From the NCBI RefSeq assembly GCF_025244925.1, contig NZ_CP104275.1, positions 1,240,001 through 1,304,000 on the forward strand: a DNA stretch of 64,000 nucleotides. The letters run 5' to 3'. Shown here in pieces: positions 1 through 9,822 of this stretch (positions are counted from its first letter, which is position 1; every line of letters starts with the position of its first letter). Made by a program: the position numbers and the translations under genes. The notes under the pieces were generated by a model that ran no database searches, was not told where the DNA came from, and was given only the letters and a program-made list of their open reading frames with translations. The DNA is from Arthrobacter zhaoxinii (GTDB lineage Bacteria > Actinomycetota > Actinomycetes > Actinomycetales > Micrococcaceae).

Positions 1-967
1 TCTGCAGTCCCTGGCCGCGGCCGGACTCACCGAGGTGCTGGCCTATCCGTTCGTGACCGAGGCGGACAACACCACCTTCGGGGCGCCGGAAGGTACGCGG
101 CCTGCGCTCAAGCTGGCCAACCCGCTCAGCGCCGAATACGGTTACCTGCGCACCTCGGTGCTGCCCGGACTGTTCGAGGTTGCCAAGCGGAACATGTCCC
201 GCGGCTTCCGGGATCTGGCCCTGTTCGAATCGGGCACGGTCTTCCTGCCCGGCGAGCACCTGGGCACCGAGAGCATCCCGCCGCTGGGTGCCAAGCCGTC
301 CGACGACGTCCTGGATGAGCTGTACGCCGGAATTCCGGACCAGCCGCTGCACGTGGGTGTCCTGCTGGCCGGCCATGAATCCGCCCCCGGTGCCGGCAAC
401 ACGCCGCGCGCCTGGGACTGGGCCGACGCCGTCGACTTCGCAAAGCTGATGGGCGACGTCCTGGGCGTGGAACTCGTGGTGGAACAGGGTACCCACCAGG
501 CGTTCCACCCCGGCCGCACCGCACGGATTGCACTGCGCAGCGGCGAAACCGTGGGCTACGCCGGCGAACTGCACCCCAAGCTCCTGGCCGCACGGGACAT
601 GCCCGCCCGCACGGTGGCTGCGGAACTGAACGTGGATGCGGTTTTCGACGCCGCCCCCGACGTCATCGTCGCCCGTCCGATCTCCAGCTTCCCCATCTCC
701 ACGCAGGACGTGGCCCTGGTGGTGGCAGAGGATGTTCCCGCCGAGCAGGTCCGCGAGGCGCTGCGCGAGGGAGCCGGCGAGCTGCTTGAAGACGTAGCCC
801 TGTTCGACGTCTACGCCGGCTCCGGTATTGAGCCCGGGCACAAGTCGCTCGCGTTCGCGCTGCGCTTCCGCGCCCCGGACCGGACGCTGACGGCAGACGA
901 AGCCTCCGAGGCCCGTGCGGCCGCCGTCGCACTGGCGGCTGAGCGGTTCGGCGCCGTCCAGCGGTAG
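1..967 (+). CDS. pheT: Phenylalanyl-tRNA synthetase beta subunit, 3' part
   Basis: C-terminal third of the beta chain of the cytoplasmic alpha2-beta2 phenylalanyl-tRNA synthetase, which charges tRNA-Phe. The frame is open from the first bases of the window, so the real start lies upstream. Visible parts are the catalytic-like core (NPLSAEYGYLRTSVLPGL) and the C-terminal ferredoxin-fold anticodon-binding domain, from RPISSFPISTQDVALVV to FGAVQR at the end. It stops at TAG and is followed at once by a perfect 18-bp hairpin. pheS is expected just upstream, outside the window. The family call is firm; only the missing 5' part is unknown. Confidence 0.95.
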   Translation, partial: LQSLAAAGLTEVLAYPFVTEADNTTFGAPEGTRPALKLANPLSAEYGYLRTSVLPGLFEVAKRNMSRGFRDLALFESGTVFLPGEHLGTESIPPLGAKPSDDVLDELYAGIPDQPLHVGVLLAGHESAPGAGNTPRAWDWADAVDFAKLMGDVLGVELVVEQGTHQAFHPGRTARIALRSGETVGYAGELHPKLLAARDMPARTVAAELNVDAVFDAAPDVIVARPISSFPISTQDVALVVAEDVPAEQVREALREGAGELLEDVALFDVYAGSGIEPGHKSLAFALRFRAPDRTLTADEASEARAAAVALAAERFGAVQR

Positions 968-981
968 GTTTACCCCGCCAA

Positions 982-1025
982 GCAGCAGGTCCCGCCGGAT
1001 GTTCCTCTCCGGCGGGACCTGCTGC
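982..1025 (+). terminator. Intrinsic terminator after pheT
   Basis: Perfect 18-bp inverted repeat (982-999 with 1008-1025) and an 8-nt loop, starting 14 nt after the pheT stop. The tail is only weakly T-rich, as is common in high-GC actinobacteria. Confidence 0.8.
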
Positions 1026-1104
1026 GTTTAAGTCCTGCTTCGCCGGATCCCGGCGGGAACCGGACACGGCTGCCGCGCTCCGGACCGTTCGCTAAGCTGT
1101 GGCG

Positions 1105-1713
1105 ATGACTCCGCGAACGGACTGGTACCTCTTCGATTACGGCATGGTGATTTCAACGGCTCCTGCTCCGGAGGACTGGAGGCTGCTGGAACAGGCCACC
1201 GGCCGCCGGGAGCTGGAGTCTGGCACGAGCCCGTATTGGGAACGGCGCGAAGACTTTGACGCCGGCCGGCTGACCCCGGCACAGTACTGGGGAAGCGTGC
1301 TTGGCCGGGATGCGGGGCCGGACGAGGTGGAGACCCTGGAGGGGATGGACGCAGCGCAGTGGGCGCATTTGAATCCCCGGACGCTGGAGGTCCTGGAAAC
1401 GCTGCGCAGCTCGGGTGCCAACCTGGCCCTGCTCTCCAACATGCCGGACCGTATGTCTCGCAGGTATTCCGCCGAGTCGCCCTGGGTGAACCACTTCTCG
1501 AAGCTGTACTTCAGCGGACAGATGGGCCTGGTGAAGCCGGATCCGAGGATCTTCGACCGGGTGGCTGCCGATCTGGGGGCGACACCCGAGGGCATCGTCT
1601 TCATTGATGACAACCCGCAGAACATCTCTACGGCACGGGCCCTGGGATTCCAGACGGTGCTCCACACCGGCGGAACGGACCTGCGGGCAGAGCTGGCCCG
1701 GCTCGGCCGGTAG
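1105..1713 (+). CDS. HAD-superfamily hydrolase (subfamily IA-like)
   Basis: Predicted 202-aa cytoplasmic phosphatase or related hydrolase; the substrate cannot be read from sequence. Motif I is atypical: the N-terminus reads WYLFDYGMVIS, with DYG where the family usually has DxD, so the usual second aspartate is not obvious. Motif II is LLSNMPDR, the conserved lysine lies in GLVKPDPRIF, and motif IV is FIDDNPQNI. ATG 1105 is preferred over GTG 1099 because a TAAGCT -10-like hexamer (1093-1098) lies exactly 6 nt upstream, which predicts a leaderless mRNA. It is convergent with the exopolysaccharide operon on the other strand. Confidence 0.8.
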   Translation: MTPRTDWYLFDYGMVISTAPAPEDWRLLEQATGRRELESGTSPYWERREDFDAGRLTPAQYWGSVLGRDAGPDEVETLEGMDAAQWAHLNPRTLEVLETLRSSGANLALLSNMPDRMSRRYSAESPWVNHFSKLYFSGQMGLVKPDPRIFDRVAADLGATPEGIVFIDDNPQNISTARALGFQTVLHTGGTDLRAELARLGR

Positions 1714-1752
1714 CAGCGGACCCGGCACTGCCCTTCCGGGGTTCTTCGGGCG

Positions 1753-2679
1753 TTAGCAGGGCTGTCTCGAGGCACCGAGGTCCAGAGGCTTCAGCATGGA
1801 GGTCAGACCGAGTTGCCGTGTCTCGGCGCAGAAATCCAGGGTCCCGACATATTCGACATGCAGAACGGCTTTGCCCGCATCGGTGAACGGCAGATACAGG
1901 CTGCACTCGTCATAGCGGACGCATTCCTCGTTGACGGCGAAGTCGAAACTGTCCACGAGTTCGGGAATCTGGTCGACGTCGTTCTTCAACGCCACCGACA
2001 AACCGCGGGAGTGGGCCAGCTCTGCAACAGCGCGGTTGTAAGCCAGCTGGTCCTCGGCCGTCAGCGGAAAACCGGTCTCGTTGACGTACCCGTCCAGGTT
2101 GTCCGGCTCAACAGCATCGAAACCCTTCGCAGCGCAGGTATCCATCCGTGCTGCCATGATCGGCAGGAGAACGTCCATCTGCCGGATGTCGAGCCACTCT
2201 TCGTCCGGCCAGCCGTCCAAGGGCTGCCCTCGGACGGCGACAGGAAACTCTCCTGCATCACTGCGGTATTCCTCCCGCGACCCGGCGGAGAAGTAACAGA
2301 TCAGCCGTCGTCCATTCTGCTTCAAAGAGTCAATCTCTTCCGGGGTAGTGGTTTCAAAGTCCACGTCGAAAATGCCGGCCTCCACCGTGACATCGACGTC
2401 GCCGGACAGCTGCCACTGCCAGCTGTCCGTCGGCGAAGGACGCCACAGCGGCCCAGCGGACTCGGCCTGCACCTCGGTGGAGGGAGGTGTTGCAGGCGAA
2501 GAGGATGCTGCGGGAAACGTTGATCCGGAGGGCTGGGGCCCGGGGGAACCACTGGCCGCGCAGGCCTGGAGCATCAGGACGAGGATCAGAACCAGAACCA
2601 GGACCGGGCCCGGAACCGGGCTGGGAGGCGTTGATCCGAATCCGAGGCGGCTCCCGGCTTTCGGTGTGGAACGGCTCAT
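1753..2679 (-). CDS. GH114-like endo-alpha-1,4-polygalactosaminidase lipoprotein
   Basis: 308-aa predicted exported lipoprotein. An N-terminal hydrophobic segment (about residues 24-38) ends in the lipobox-like LQAC with Cys40, followed by a Ser/Pro/Thr-rich linker to about residue 75. The rest is a TIM-barrel domain matching family GH114 (polygalactosaminidase-type): GIFDVDFETT, LICYFSAGSREEYR, the hallmark VEPDNLDGY (Glu191, Asp193), GLSVALKND and FAVNEEC (Glu251). GH114 enzymes cleave alpha-1,4-linked galactosamine polymers; PelA of the Pel system and fungal Ega3 belong to this group. It is the last gene of the operon, and its ATG overlaps the preceding stop (ATGA). Inference: trims or releases a galactosaminoglycan at the cell surface. 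Confidence 0.85.
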   Translation of the reverse strand: MSRSTPKAGSRLGFGSTPPSPVPGPVLVLVLILVLMLQACAASGSPGPQPSGSTFPAASSSPATPPSTEVQAESAGPLWRPSPTDSWQWQLSGDVDVTVEAGIFDVDFETTTPEEIDSLKQNGRRLICYFSAGSREEYRSDAGEFPVAVRGQPLDGWPDEEWLDIRQMDVLLPIMAARMDTCAAKGFDAVEPDNLDGYVNETGFPLTAEDQLAYNRAVAELAHSRGLSVALKNDVDQIPELVDSFDFAVNEECVRYDECSLYLPFTDAGKAVLHVEYVGTLDFCAETRQLGLTSMLKPLDLGASRQPC

Positions 2680-3362
2680 GGGCTGGTCACGGGATGCCCG
2701 GCGAGGAGACAGTCGGAAACCGCTGTCGGCGGCCCCAGCCAGGGATTGGGTAAGGACCGGTCAGTTGCATAAACATGTCCGGCTCCGCGCCCGCCGGCGC
2801 TGTCCCGGATGGCATCGATCTGCTCCGGGGCGCATTCGTACACCAGATGCCAGAGCCGGTGCGGCGGTACGGTACGCGCCCACGCGGGGTGCTGAAAATC
2901 TGCATAGGACTCTGCGGTCCCTTCGAAGACAGCAGCGACGTCGAACAGATCCAAATGTTCCGGCGGCGGAAAAGTACCGGGGTTGGCTGCCAGGAAGGTG
3001 ACTCCTGCGGCCCTGGCAGCGGCGGCATACTGGGCACAGCGGGCGAGGCTGGTATCTATAGCCGGCAGTTCATCGAGCATGATTCCATCCACCCGGTAGA
3101 GCCGTTGCCACTTTGCAATCTCCTTCCCGACTTCCGTCACAGACCGCCGCCCGTACCGGACGGAAACATATCCGAGGATCCTGATGCCCCGCAGCAGCGC
3201 GAGCGCGTTTGGATAATACTCGTCATTGTCCGGGCCGGGCCCGTTGTGGACGTTCACCACGACAAATGAAACCTCGGGCCGACGGGCTGCAAGCCAGGCC
3301 CATTCCCGCGGGGCTTCCGCCGGGTGGACGTACCAGGGCAGGGCAAACCGTGCAGCGCTCAT
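2676..3362 (-). CDS. Spherulin-4 family protein (GH135-like)
   Basis: 228 aa. The only recognisable domain is spherulation-specific family 4: FALPWYVHPAE at the start, VNVHNGPGPDNDEYY, RILGYVSVRYGRR, VDGIMLDELPA, FLAANPG and the C-terminal HVYATD region. Fungal Sph3 of this family (GH135) hydrolyses galactosaminogalactan. The acidic pair in MLDELPA and the Asp residues of GPGPDNDEY are candidate active-site residues (inference). No signal peptide is visible, so it may act in the cytoplasm or be exported another way. The start was set at ATG 3362, which overlaps the pelG-like stop as ATGA; the open frame runs far upstream but that part is shadow. The 3' end overlaps the GH114 gene by 4 nt. Confidence 0.8.
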   Translation of the reverse strand: MSAARFALPWYVHPAEAPREWAWLAARRPEVSFVVVNVHNGPGPDNDEYYPNALALLRGIRILGYVSVRYGRRSVTEVGKEIAKWQRLYRVDGIMLDELPAIDTSLARCAQYAAAARAAGVTFLAANPGTFPPPEHLDLFDVAAVFEGTAESYADFQHPAWARTVPPHRLWHLVYECAPEQIDAIRDSAGGRGAGHVYATDRSLPNPWLGPPTAVSDCLLAGHPVTSP

Positions 3363-4696
3363 GCGTAAGCCCGTGGATCTGAAACCCGTGCTAGGAGAAC
3401 AGCGATACCTGCGACGAGGAACGCCACGGCCACCAGGACGCCGGCAAGGTTGCCCACCAGGATCCATACCATTGCCGACAGCGGAGCGGCGCCCGCGAAA
3501 ACCACGCCCGCCGTCGGCAGTCCAAAGGCATTCAGGGTTGTGGATGTTGTCGCGAGGGAGCTGAAGACAGCAGCCGCGATAACAGTCGTCGCCACCTGCG
3601 TGTACCCGACCAGAAAGAGGACCACGAGCGTGGAAACGGACGCGGATATCAGGACGATGGCTGCGGACATACCCATCGTCACAATCCAGGCGTTGCGGGC
3701 CGCATGCCGCAGCAATGGTGTTCGCCGGGAGGACCACATGAGCCGTTGGCGCATCAGGACCAGTGCGGGATCCGTTGCTGCCGCGGCGACGACGGTGGCC
3801 ACGATGAGGGCTGTTCCTTCCCAGGCCGGAAGCCGTGTCAAGGCGACAGAGAGTGCCGCGGCAAGGCATGCCGCCTGGAACGCCGGCGCGGCGGCAGAAC
3901 GCCAATCGGCACTGCCCAGGATGACGGGTTCGCTGAGCTTCCGCAGCTGAATGGCGAGAGCGAGGGTGACCGCCGCAAGGACCAGTGCGGCGATGGTCAG
4001 GACAATAGCCTTTGCAGACCCATGGCCCAGCACGAGGGTGAGGGTGACAGCGGCGCAGGCAAACGCCAGAACAGTCATCAGGTACCACGATCGTCCAAGG
4101 ATGACGAGCATCGAAACGATGCAGGAGTACCAGCACCACGCCATGATGAGGAAGGCCAGGGAGGCATCGTGCGCGGGAAGCAGCAGCAGGACAACCATGA
4201 AGCAGGCCAAAGCTGCTGTCACCAGGATGGTCGCCCCTGATCCGTGGGCAATGCCTCGTTTGAGCTGACCGGAATTAGCATGTGCCCACACGATGCCGGA
4301 GACTGATTGGCCGACGACCCACGCGCTGATGCCGGCGGTGAGGACTTCCGTGGTGCTCCCCGTCATGACGGTGGCGGTCATCCCGCCGAGGACCGCACCC
4401 ATGATCAGGACGACCGCGCGGCGGACGGCTTCAAGCAGTGCATCCCTGCTCAGCCAGCGCTCCGGTTCCAGCGGAAGGTGGACGGAGTTGCGGACCTGAA
4501 CGAGGGATTGGGCATACGCGAAAACATCCGGTGCACCATGCCGTTTGGCAACCGTGCGGTCGCTCAGGCCGGAAGCTTCCAGCCGTGCAGTGATGTCGAA
4601 CGTATCGACAGCATCGAGAGCCAGCGGATCAGTGTTGCCTCCGCTGTCGGGCAGGGGTTCACCCGACGACGGCATGATGACGCTGTCGGAGCTCAT
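3359..4696 (-). CDS. PelG-like polytopic membrane protein (exopolysaccharide export)
   Basis: 445 aa: about 100 residues of soluble N-terminus, then roughly 12 hydrophobic segments to the C-terminus. The size and topology match PelG, the MATE/Wzx-like inner-membrane protein that works with PelF in Pel polysaccharide export, but I recognise it mainly from its neighbour. The N-terminal block (DTFDITARLEASGLSD and KRHGAPDVFAYAQSL) resembles a soluble domain I recall from actinobacterial polysaccharide membrane proteins. Start ATG 4696 overlaps the pelF stop (ATGA), which decides between it and an in-frame upstream start. A generic flippase of another class is the main alternative. Confidence 0.65.
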   Translation of the reverse strand: MSSDSVIMPSSGEPLPDSGGNTDPLALDAVDTFDITARLEASGLSDRTVAKRHGAPDVFAYAQSLVQVRNSVHLPLEPERWLSRDALLEAVRRAVVLIMGAVLGGMTATVMTGSTTEVLTAGISAWVVGQSVSGIVWAHANSGQLKRGIAHGSGATILVTAALACFMVVLLLLPAHDASLAFLIMAWCWYSCIVSMLVILGRSWYLMTVLAFACAAVTLTLVLGHGSAKAIVLTIAALVLAAVTLALAIQLRKLSEPVILGSADWRSAAAPAFQAACLAAALSVALTRLPAWEGTALIVATVVAAAATDPALVLMRQRLMWSSRRTPLLRHAARNAWIVTMGMSAAIVLISASVSTLVVLFLVGYTQVATTVIAAAVFSSLATTSTTLNAFGLPTAGVVFAGAAPLSAMVWILVGNLAGVLVAVAFLVAGIAVLLARVSDPRAYA

Positions 4697-6231
4697 GCCA
4701 GCAGCCTGAATTGACGGCCCGTCAGGACCGGGGCAGGAACCCGGGCAGCATGTTTCCCATGCACGCGCTTGGCTGCGTGTTGGGGGGTCTGCTTCAACAA
4801 CCGGCCGTCGCGGGCAGCCAGATAAGCTTCCCGGTAGCGGTGAAGGCACCGCTCCAAGGTGAACTCGGCAAGCGCCCGCCGTCTTGCCGCAGTGCCCATG
4901 GCGAACCTCAGCTGGCTGTCGGAAAGCAGCGCGACGCAGGCCTCCGCGAAGGCAACATGGTCCCGGGCCGCAACCAGCATCCCGGTCGTCTGGTGCTCAT
5001 CCAGACATTCAGCCACGCCTCCGACGTCAGTGTTTACGGTCGCACGCCCACACATCATCGCTTCCAGCAGGGTGAACGGCAGGCCTTCGGAAACGCTGGA
5101 CAGCGCGACTAAATGGCCGGCCTCTATCGCAGGGCGGCTGCCCTGGCTGGGCCCTTCCCAACGGACCGCGTCATTGATCCCCAGACTGAGGGCCAGGGCC
5201 ACCAGACGCGCCTTGTAGGAGACATTTTCGGGGGGCGTGGGACCGAAGATTCGCAGCTGCGCATCAGGCACCCGTGCGCGGACCAGCGCAAATGCGGAGA
5301 TGAGTGTCTCCAGGTCCTTAAGGGGATCGATGCGTCCAACGAAACTTATTGTCGGCACCTCCGGTTCCGTGGTCACCATCCGAAACTTCGCGGGGTCGAC
5401 ACCGTTGGTAATGGTATGGATGCGTTCGGGGGCAGCCCCGAGCCTCCGTTCCCACCGGGCGTTGAACTGGTTGACGGGAAGGACCATGTGCGCGTGGAGG
5501 TGAACCACTTGGCAGAGCCGCCGAAGGAACGCGGTCACGGCGCGCCGCACCGGCCACGTCATTTTGGCAGCGTAGAGCGCCAGATAGCGCTCACGCAGGT
5601 AGACGCCGTGCTCGGTCAGCAGGATCGGGGTGCCATGCCGCCAGGACTGCGCCAGGGCAAGCAGGGAGGAGGGGCCGTTACTGGAGGCGTGGATGACGTC
5701 CGCCTTTGCGAAGCGGTTATCCACGAGGGCCAGTGCCCGGTCCACGATACCCGCAGCCATGACGGCATCGGCGACGGAAATCTGGCGTTCTCCTGCGCTC
5801 ACGGCTTGGCGGGACCACGCCCCGAGAATGGCGGCCACGGAGCCCCGGGTGGCCAGCGCATGTGACAACCCTATGCGGTCGCTTATGTCGACAAGCTGGC
5901 GCAGCGCGTTCGTCGTCCGCTCCACGGCATCGTCGACGTCGGGACCGAGAGCGGCGTCCCACAACTGGGCGAGGGCGGCCTGCGTGGAGTCAATCGAACT
6001 ACGGCGGCGGGGGCCGGCACGGAGCGGAGCTGCGGGAGGTCCCCAGACGGGAATCACTCGAACCTTCCGCACATTGGGCGGCAGCTCCCACACGATTTTG
6101 GCGCCGCTTCCGCTTAGCGCAACGACGTCAAAGTCGTGTTCTGAAAGTCCGACGATCAGTTGGTCGCACCAGGTGCTCACTCCACCGGTGACAACCGGAT
6201 AGGTTCCCTCAGTGATAAGAACGATCCTCAT
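4693..6231 (-). CDS. pelF: PelF-like GT4 family glycosyltransferase
   Basis: 512-aa cytosolic glycosyltransferase. The N-terminus MRIVLITEGTYPVVTGGVST followed by WCDQLI is the PelF/DUF3492 signature. The middle holds LLTEHGVYLRERY and VLPVNQFNARWERRLGA. The C-terminal GT-B domain has TISFVGRIDPLKDLETLI, the E-x7-E motif in SEGLPFTLLEAMMCGRATV, and NTDVGGVAE. PelF polymerises UDP-GlcNAc/UDP-GalNAc into Pel, so a HexNAc polymer is likely here. Start ATG 6231 was chosen because the conserved N-terminus begins there and because it overlaps the stop of a short upstream ORF. It is the first large gene of the ATGA-linked operon pelF-pelG-sph-GH114. Confidence 0.85.
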   Translation of the reverse strand: MRIVLITEGTYPVVTGGVSTWCDQLIVGLSEHDFDVVALSGSGAKIVWELPPNVRKVRVIPVWGPPAAPLRAGPRRRSSIDSTQAALAQLWDAALGPDVDDAVERTTNALRQLVDISDRIGLSHALATRGSVAAILGAWSRQAVSAGERQISVADAVMAAGIVDRALALVDNRFAKADVIHASSNGPSSLLALAQSWRHGTPILLTEHGVYLRERYLALYAAKMTWPVRRAVTAFLRRLCQVVHLHAHMVLPVNQFNARWERRLGAAPERIHTITNGVDPAKFRMVTTEPEVPTISFVGRIDPLKDLETLISAFALVRARVPDAQLRIFGPTPPENVSYKARLVALALSLGINDAVRWEGPSQGSRPAIEAGHLVALSSVSEGLPFTLLEAMMCGRATVNTDVGGVAECLDEHQTTGMLVAARDHVAFAEACVALLSDSQLRFAMGTAARRRALAEFTLERCLHRYREAYLAARDGRLLKQTPQHAAKRVHGKHAARVPAPVLTGRQFRLLA

Positions 6232-6272
6232 CGTCCTGTGCGTCCGGTTCCACTGGATGGCTGAGGCAACAT
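6228..6272 (-). CDS. Possible 14-codon leader peptide upstream of pelF
   Basis: Short ORF MLPQPSSGTGRTGR with a strong Shine-Dalgarno (GGGAGGAG) 5 nt before its ATG at 6272. Its TGA overlaps the pelF ATG as ATGA. pelF has no comparable ribosome site of its own, so ribosomes may reach it by termination-reinitiation. Not known to be translated; it could also simply mark the ribosome-loading site. Confidence 0.4.
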   Translation of the reverse strand: MLPQPSSGTGRTGR

Positions 6273-6468
6273 AACGGCTCCTCCCGGGACAGCACAAATG
6301 CAGTCGACAAAAATATCAGCACCGGCTAGGCCTTCTGGCTTTGATCATCCAGGCGCGAAGCGGACTTACAGTAGACCGGGTCCTCGCCGGCTGGACACGG
6401 GTATCCACTACGTGTTTAGTACGTGCAGTGCCCGAAGCCGGCAGACCGCTGGTAGCAGTTCAGCGGCG
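6232..6468 (-). promoter_or_regulatory. Upstream region of the pel-like operon
   Basis: 237 bp between the pelF start and the end of the oxidoreductase gene. It holds the leader ORF and, further upstream, two direct copies of TACGTG (6409-6414 and 6420-6425) spaced 11 bp, about one helical turn. No clear -10/-35 pair stands out. The operon promoter probably lies here because the neighbour upstream is transcribed in the same direction but ends 237 bp away. Confidence 0.35.
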
Positions 6469-7431
6469 TTAGGGGACCAGTAGTACCTTCCCCGTGGTCC
6501 TGCGCCCCTCAAGGTCCGTGTGCGCCCGGGACGCTTCCTCCAGCGGATAGGTCTGTCCGATCCGTACGTCCAGCTTCCCCGCCAGGACCGCGTCAAACAG
6601 CTCGCGGACCCGCCACTGCCGTTCCTCGGGCGTGAGCAGGTGGTGCGCCACGGTAGGCCGGGTCAGGAACAGCGAGCCGGAGGAGTTCAGCCGCTGGATG
6701 TCGAACGGCGGGACCTGCCCGGAGGCGGCGCCGAAGAGCACCATCATGCCCCGGGTGCGCAGGCTCGCCAGCGAGCCGTCGAAGGTTGCCTGCCCGACGC
6801 CGTCGTACACCACGTCCACACCCTGTCCGCCCGTGAGGGCACGGACCTGGTCCGCGAACCCGTCATAGTGCAGCACATGGTCGGCCCCGGCTCCGCGGGC
6901 AAGCTGCTCCTTTTCCTCGGTGGACACGGTGGTGATCACCGTTGCGCCCTTGGCCTTGAGCAGCTGGATCAGCAGCAGTCCCACGCCGCCGGCCCCGGCA
7001 TGCACCAGCGCGGTCTGCCCTTCCTGCACGGGAAAAGTGGAGTTGCACAGGTAATGCGCGGTAATACCCTGGAGCAGAAGTGCGGCCGCGGTGTCGTCCC
7101 GGATTCCGGCAGGCACCGGCAGCGCCACATCTGCATCCAACAGCATGTACTCGGCGTAGGCGCCGCGGCCCTCCGCGGTGGCTACCCGGTCGCCCTCGCG
7201 GAAGCCCGACTCAAGTCCGGCGGACACCACGGTTCCGGCGGCTTCGGAACCGGGTGTGAAGGGATATGACATCGGATAAACGCCGCCGCGCTGATAGGTG
7301 TCGATGAAGTTCACGCCCGCCGCCGCTACTTTGACCAGGATCTCGCGGGGTCCGGGCTGGGGAAGGGCAACGTCTTCATAGCGCAGGATTTCCGGTCCGC
7401 CGGGCTGCGGGACGACAATGGCTTTGTGCAT
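6469..7431 (-). CDS. NADPH:quinone oxidoreductase (zinc-free MDR family)
   Basis: 320-aa medium-chain reductase of the quinone oxidoreductase (QOR) type. It starts MHKAIVVPQPGGPEILRYED. The GroES-like domain has AAGVNFIDTYQRGGVYP, and the Rossmann domain has the NADPH-binding stretch VHAGAGGVGLLLIQLLKAKG. No structural-zinc cysteine cluster is visible, as expected for QORs. ATG 7431 has an AGAAGAGG ribosome site; the longer upstream frame lacks one. Likely reduces quinones or enones during redox stress (family knowledge). Divergent from argC. Confidence 0.88.
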   Translation of the reverse strand: MHKAIVVPQPGGPEILRYEDVALPQPGPREILVKVAAAGVNFIDTYQRGGVYPMSYPFTPGSEAAGTVVSAGLESGFREGDRVATAEGRGAYAEYMLLDADVALPVPAGIRDDTAAALLLQGITAHYLCNSTFPVQEGQTALVHAGAGGVGLLLIQLLKAKGATVITTVSTEEKEQLARGAGADHVLHYDGFADQVRALTGGQGVDVVYDGVGQATFDGSLASLRTRGMMVLFGAASGQVPPFDIQRLNSSGSLFLTRPTVAHHLLTPEERQWRVRELFDAVLAGKLDVRIGQTYPLEEASRAHTDLEGRRTTGKVLLVP

Positions 7432-7499
7432 GGCATGGCCTCTTCTGCTTCGCTGTTCGGTGCCGGGCTGCAGCGCCGCCCGATGTGGGTCCAATCATA

Positions 7500-8582
<1,083 letters not shown>

Positions 8583-8583
<1 letters not shown>

Positions 8584-9809
8584 TGAGTGCCGAATCAACG
8601 ACCGGATCGACTACCGCCAGCGCCACCGGAACCACCGGAACCACCGGAATCACCGCTCCGGCGGGCTTCCGCGCCGCCGGCGTGGCCGCCGGCCTGAAGG
8701 ATTCCGGCGGACGCGACGTCGCCCTGGTGGTCAACGACGGTCCGTCGAAGGCCGCCGCCGCCGTCTTTACCCGGAACCGGATCACGGCCGCCCCTGTGCT
8801 GTGGTCCCGGCAGGCGGTGTCCGACGGACGGGCCGACGCCGTCATCCTGAACTCCGGCGGAGCCAACGCCTGCACCGGCCCCGAAGGGTTCCGGAACGCC
8901 CACACCACCGCCGAACAGACCGCGGAACTCCTGGGACTCAGCGCCGCCGACGTGCTGGTCTGCTCCACCGGCCTGATCGGCCTCCAGCTGCCCATGGACA
9001 AGCTGCTCTCCGGTATCCGGGACGCTGTCGACGCACTGTCCGATGACGCCGGTGCTGACGCAGCGCACGCCATCATGACCACCGACACCGTGGCCAAGCA
9101 GGCGCTCTTCACCGGCACGGACGGCTCCGGCCGGACCTACCGGATCGGCGGGATGGCCAAGGGCGCCGGAATGCTTGCCCCCGGGCTGGCCACGATGCTG
9201 GTGGTCCTGACCACCGACGCGGACCTGCCGGCACCTGCCCTGGACTCGGCGCTGCGGGCCGCGACGGCCGTGACCTTCGACCGGACCGATTCGGACGGCT
9301 GCATGTCCACGAACGACACCGTGATCCTGATGGCTTCCGGCGCCTCGGGTGCCGGGCCCGAAACAGTGGACTTCGCCAGCGGACTCACCGAGGTCTGCCT
9401 CTCGCTGGCGCAGCAGCTCATCACGGATGCCGAAGGTGCCAGCCACGACATTGCGATCACCACGGTCAACGCCGCGACGGTCGCTGATGCGGAAACGGCT
9501 GCACGCGCCGTCGCCCGCTCCAACCTGTTCAAGACCGCCATTTTCGGCAATGACCCGAACTGGGGCAGGGTGCTGTCCGCGGTCGGCACCACCGACGCGG
9601 CGTTCGAACCGGACCGGATTGACGTCACGATCAACGGGGTGCAGGTCTGCCGGAACGGCGGGATCGGTGATCCCCGGGAAAACGTGGACCTGGCACCGCG
9701 CGCAGTGAACGTGGAAATCGATCTGCACGCCGGCACGGAAAGCGCCACCATCTGGACGAACGATCTCACCACGGATTACGTCCACGAGAATTCTGCGTAC
9801 AGCAGCTGA
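8583..9809 (+). CDS. argJ: Bifunctional ornithine acetyltransferase / N-acetylglutamate synthase
   Basis: 408 aa. Transfers acetyl from N-acetylornithine to glutamate, giving the cyclic arginine pathway; many ArgJ also use acetyl-CoA. The self-cleavage motif is [14 protein letters not shown], with the nucleophile Thr204 generated by autoproteolysis. Other conserved stretches are [10 protein letters not shown] and FGNDPNWGR. The N-terminus carries a Thr/Gly-rich run (about residues 5-23), encoded partly by three 9-bp CCACCGGAA repeats (8623-8649) that are likely length-variable and precede the conserved domain. Overlaps argC by one base. Confidence 0.96.
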
Positions 9810-9822
9810 CCGGGGGACAGTC

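Noticed and set aside
6409..6425. TACGTG direct repeat as a firm regulator site
   Set aside because: Only two short copies; noted in the upstream-region entry but too little to call an operator.
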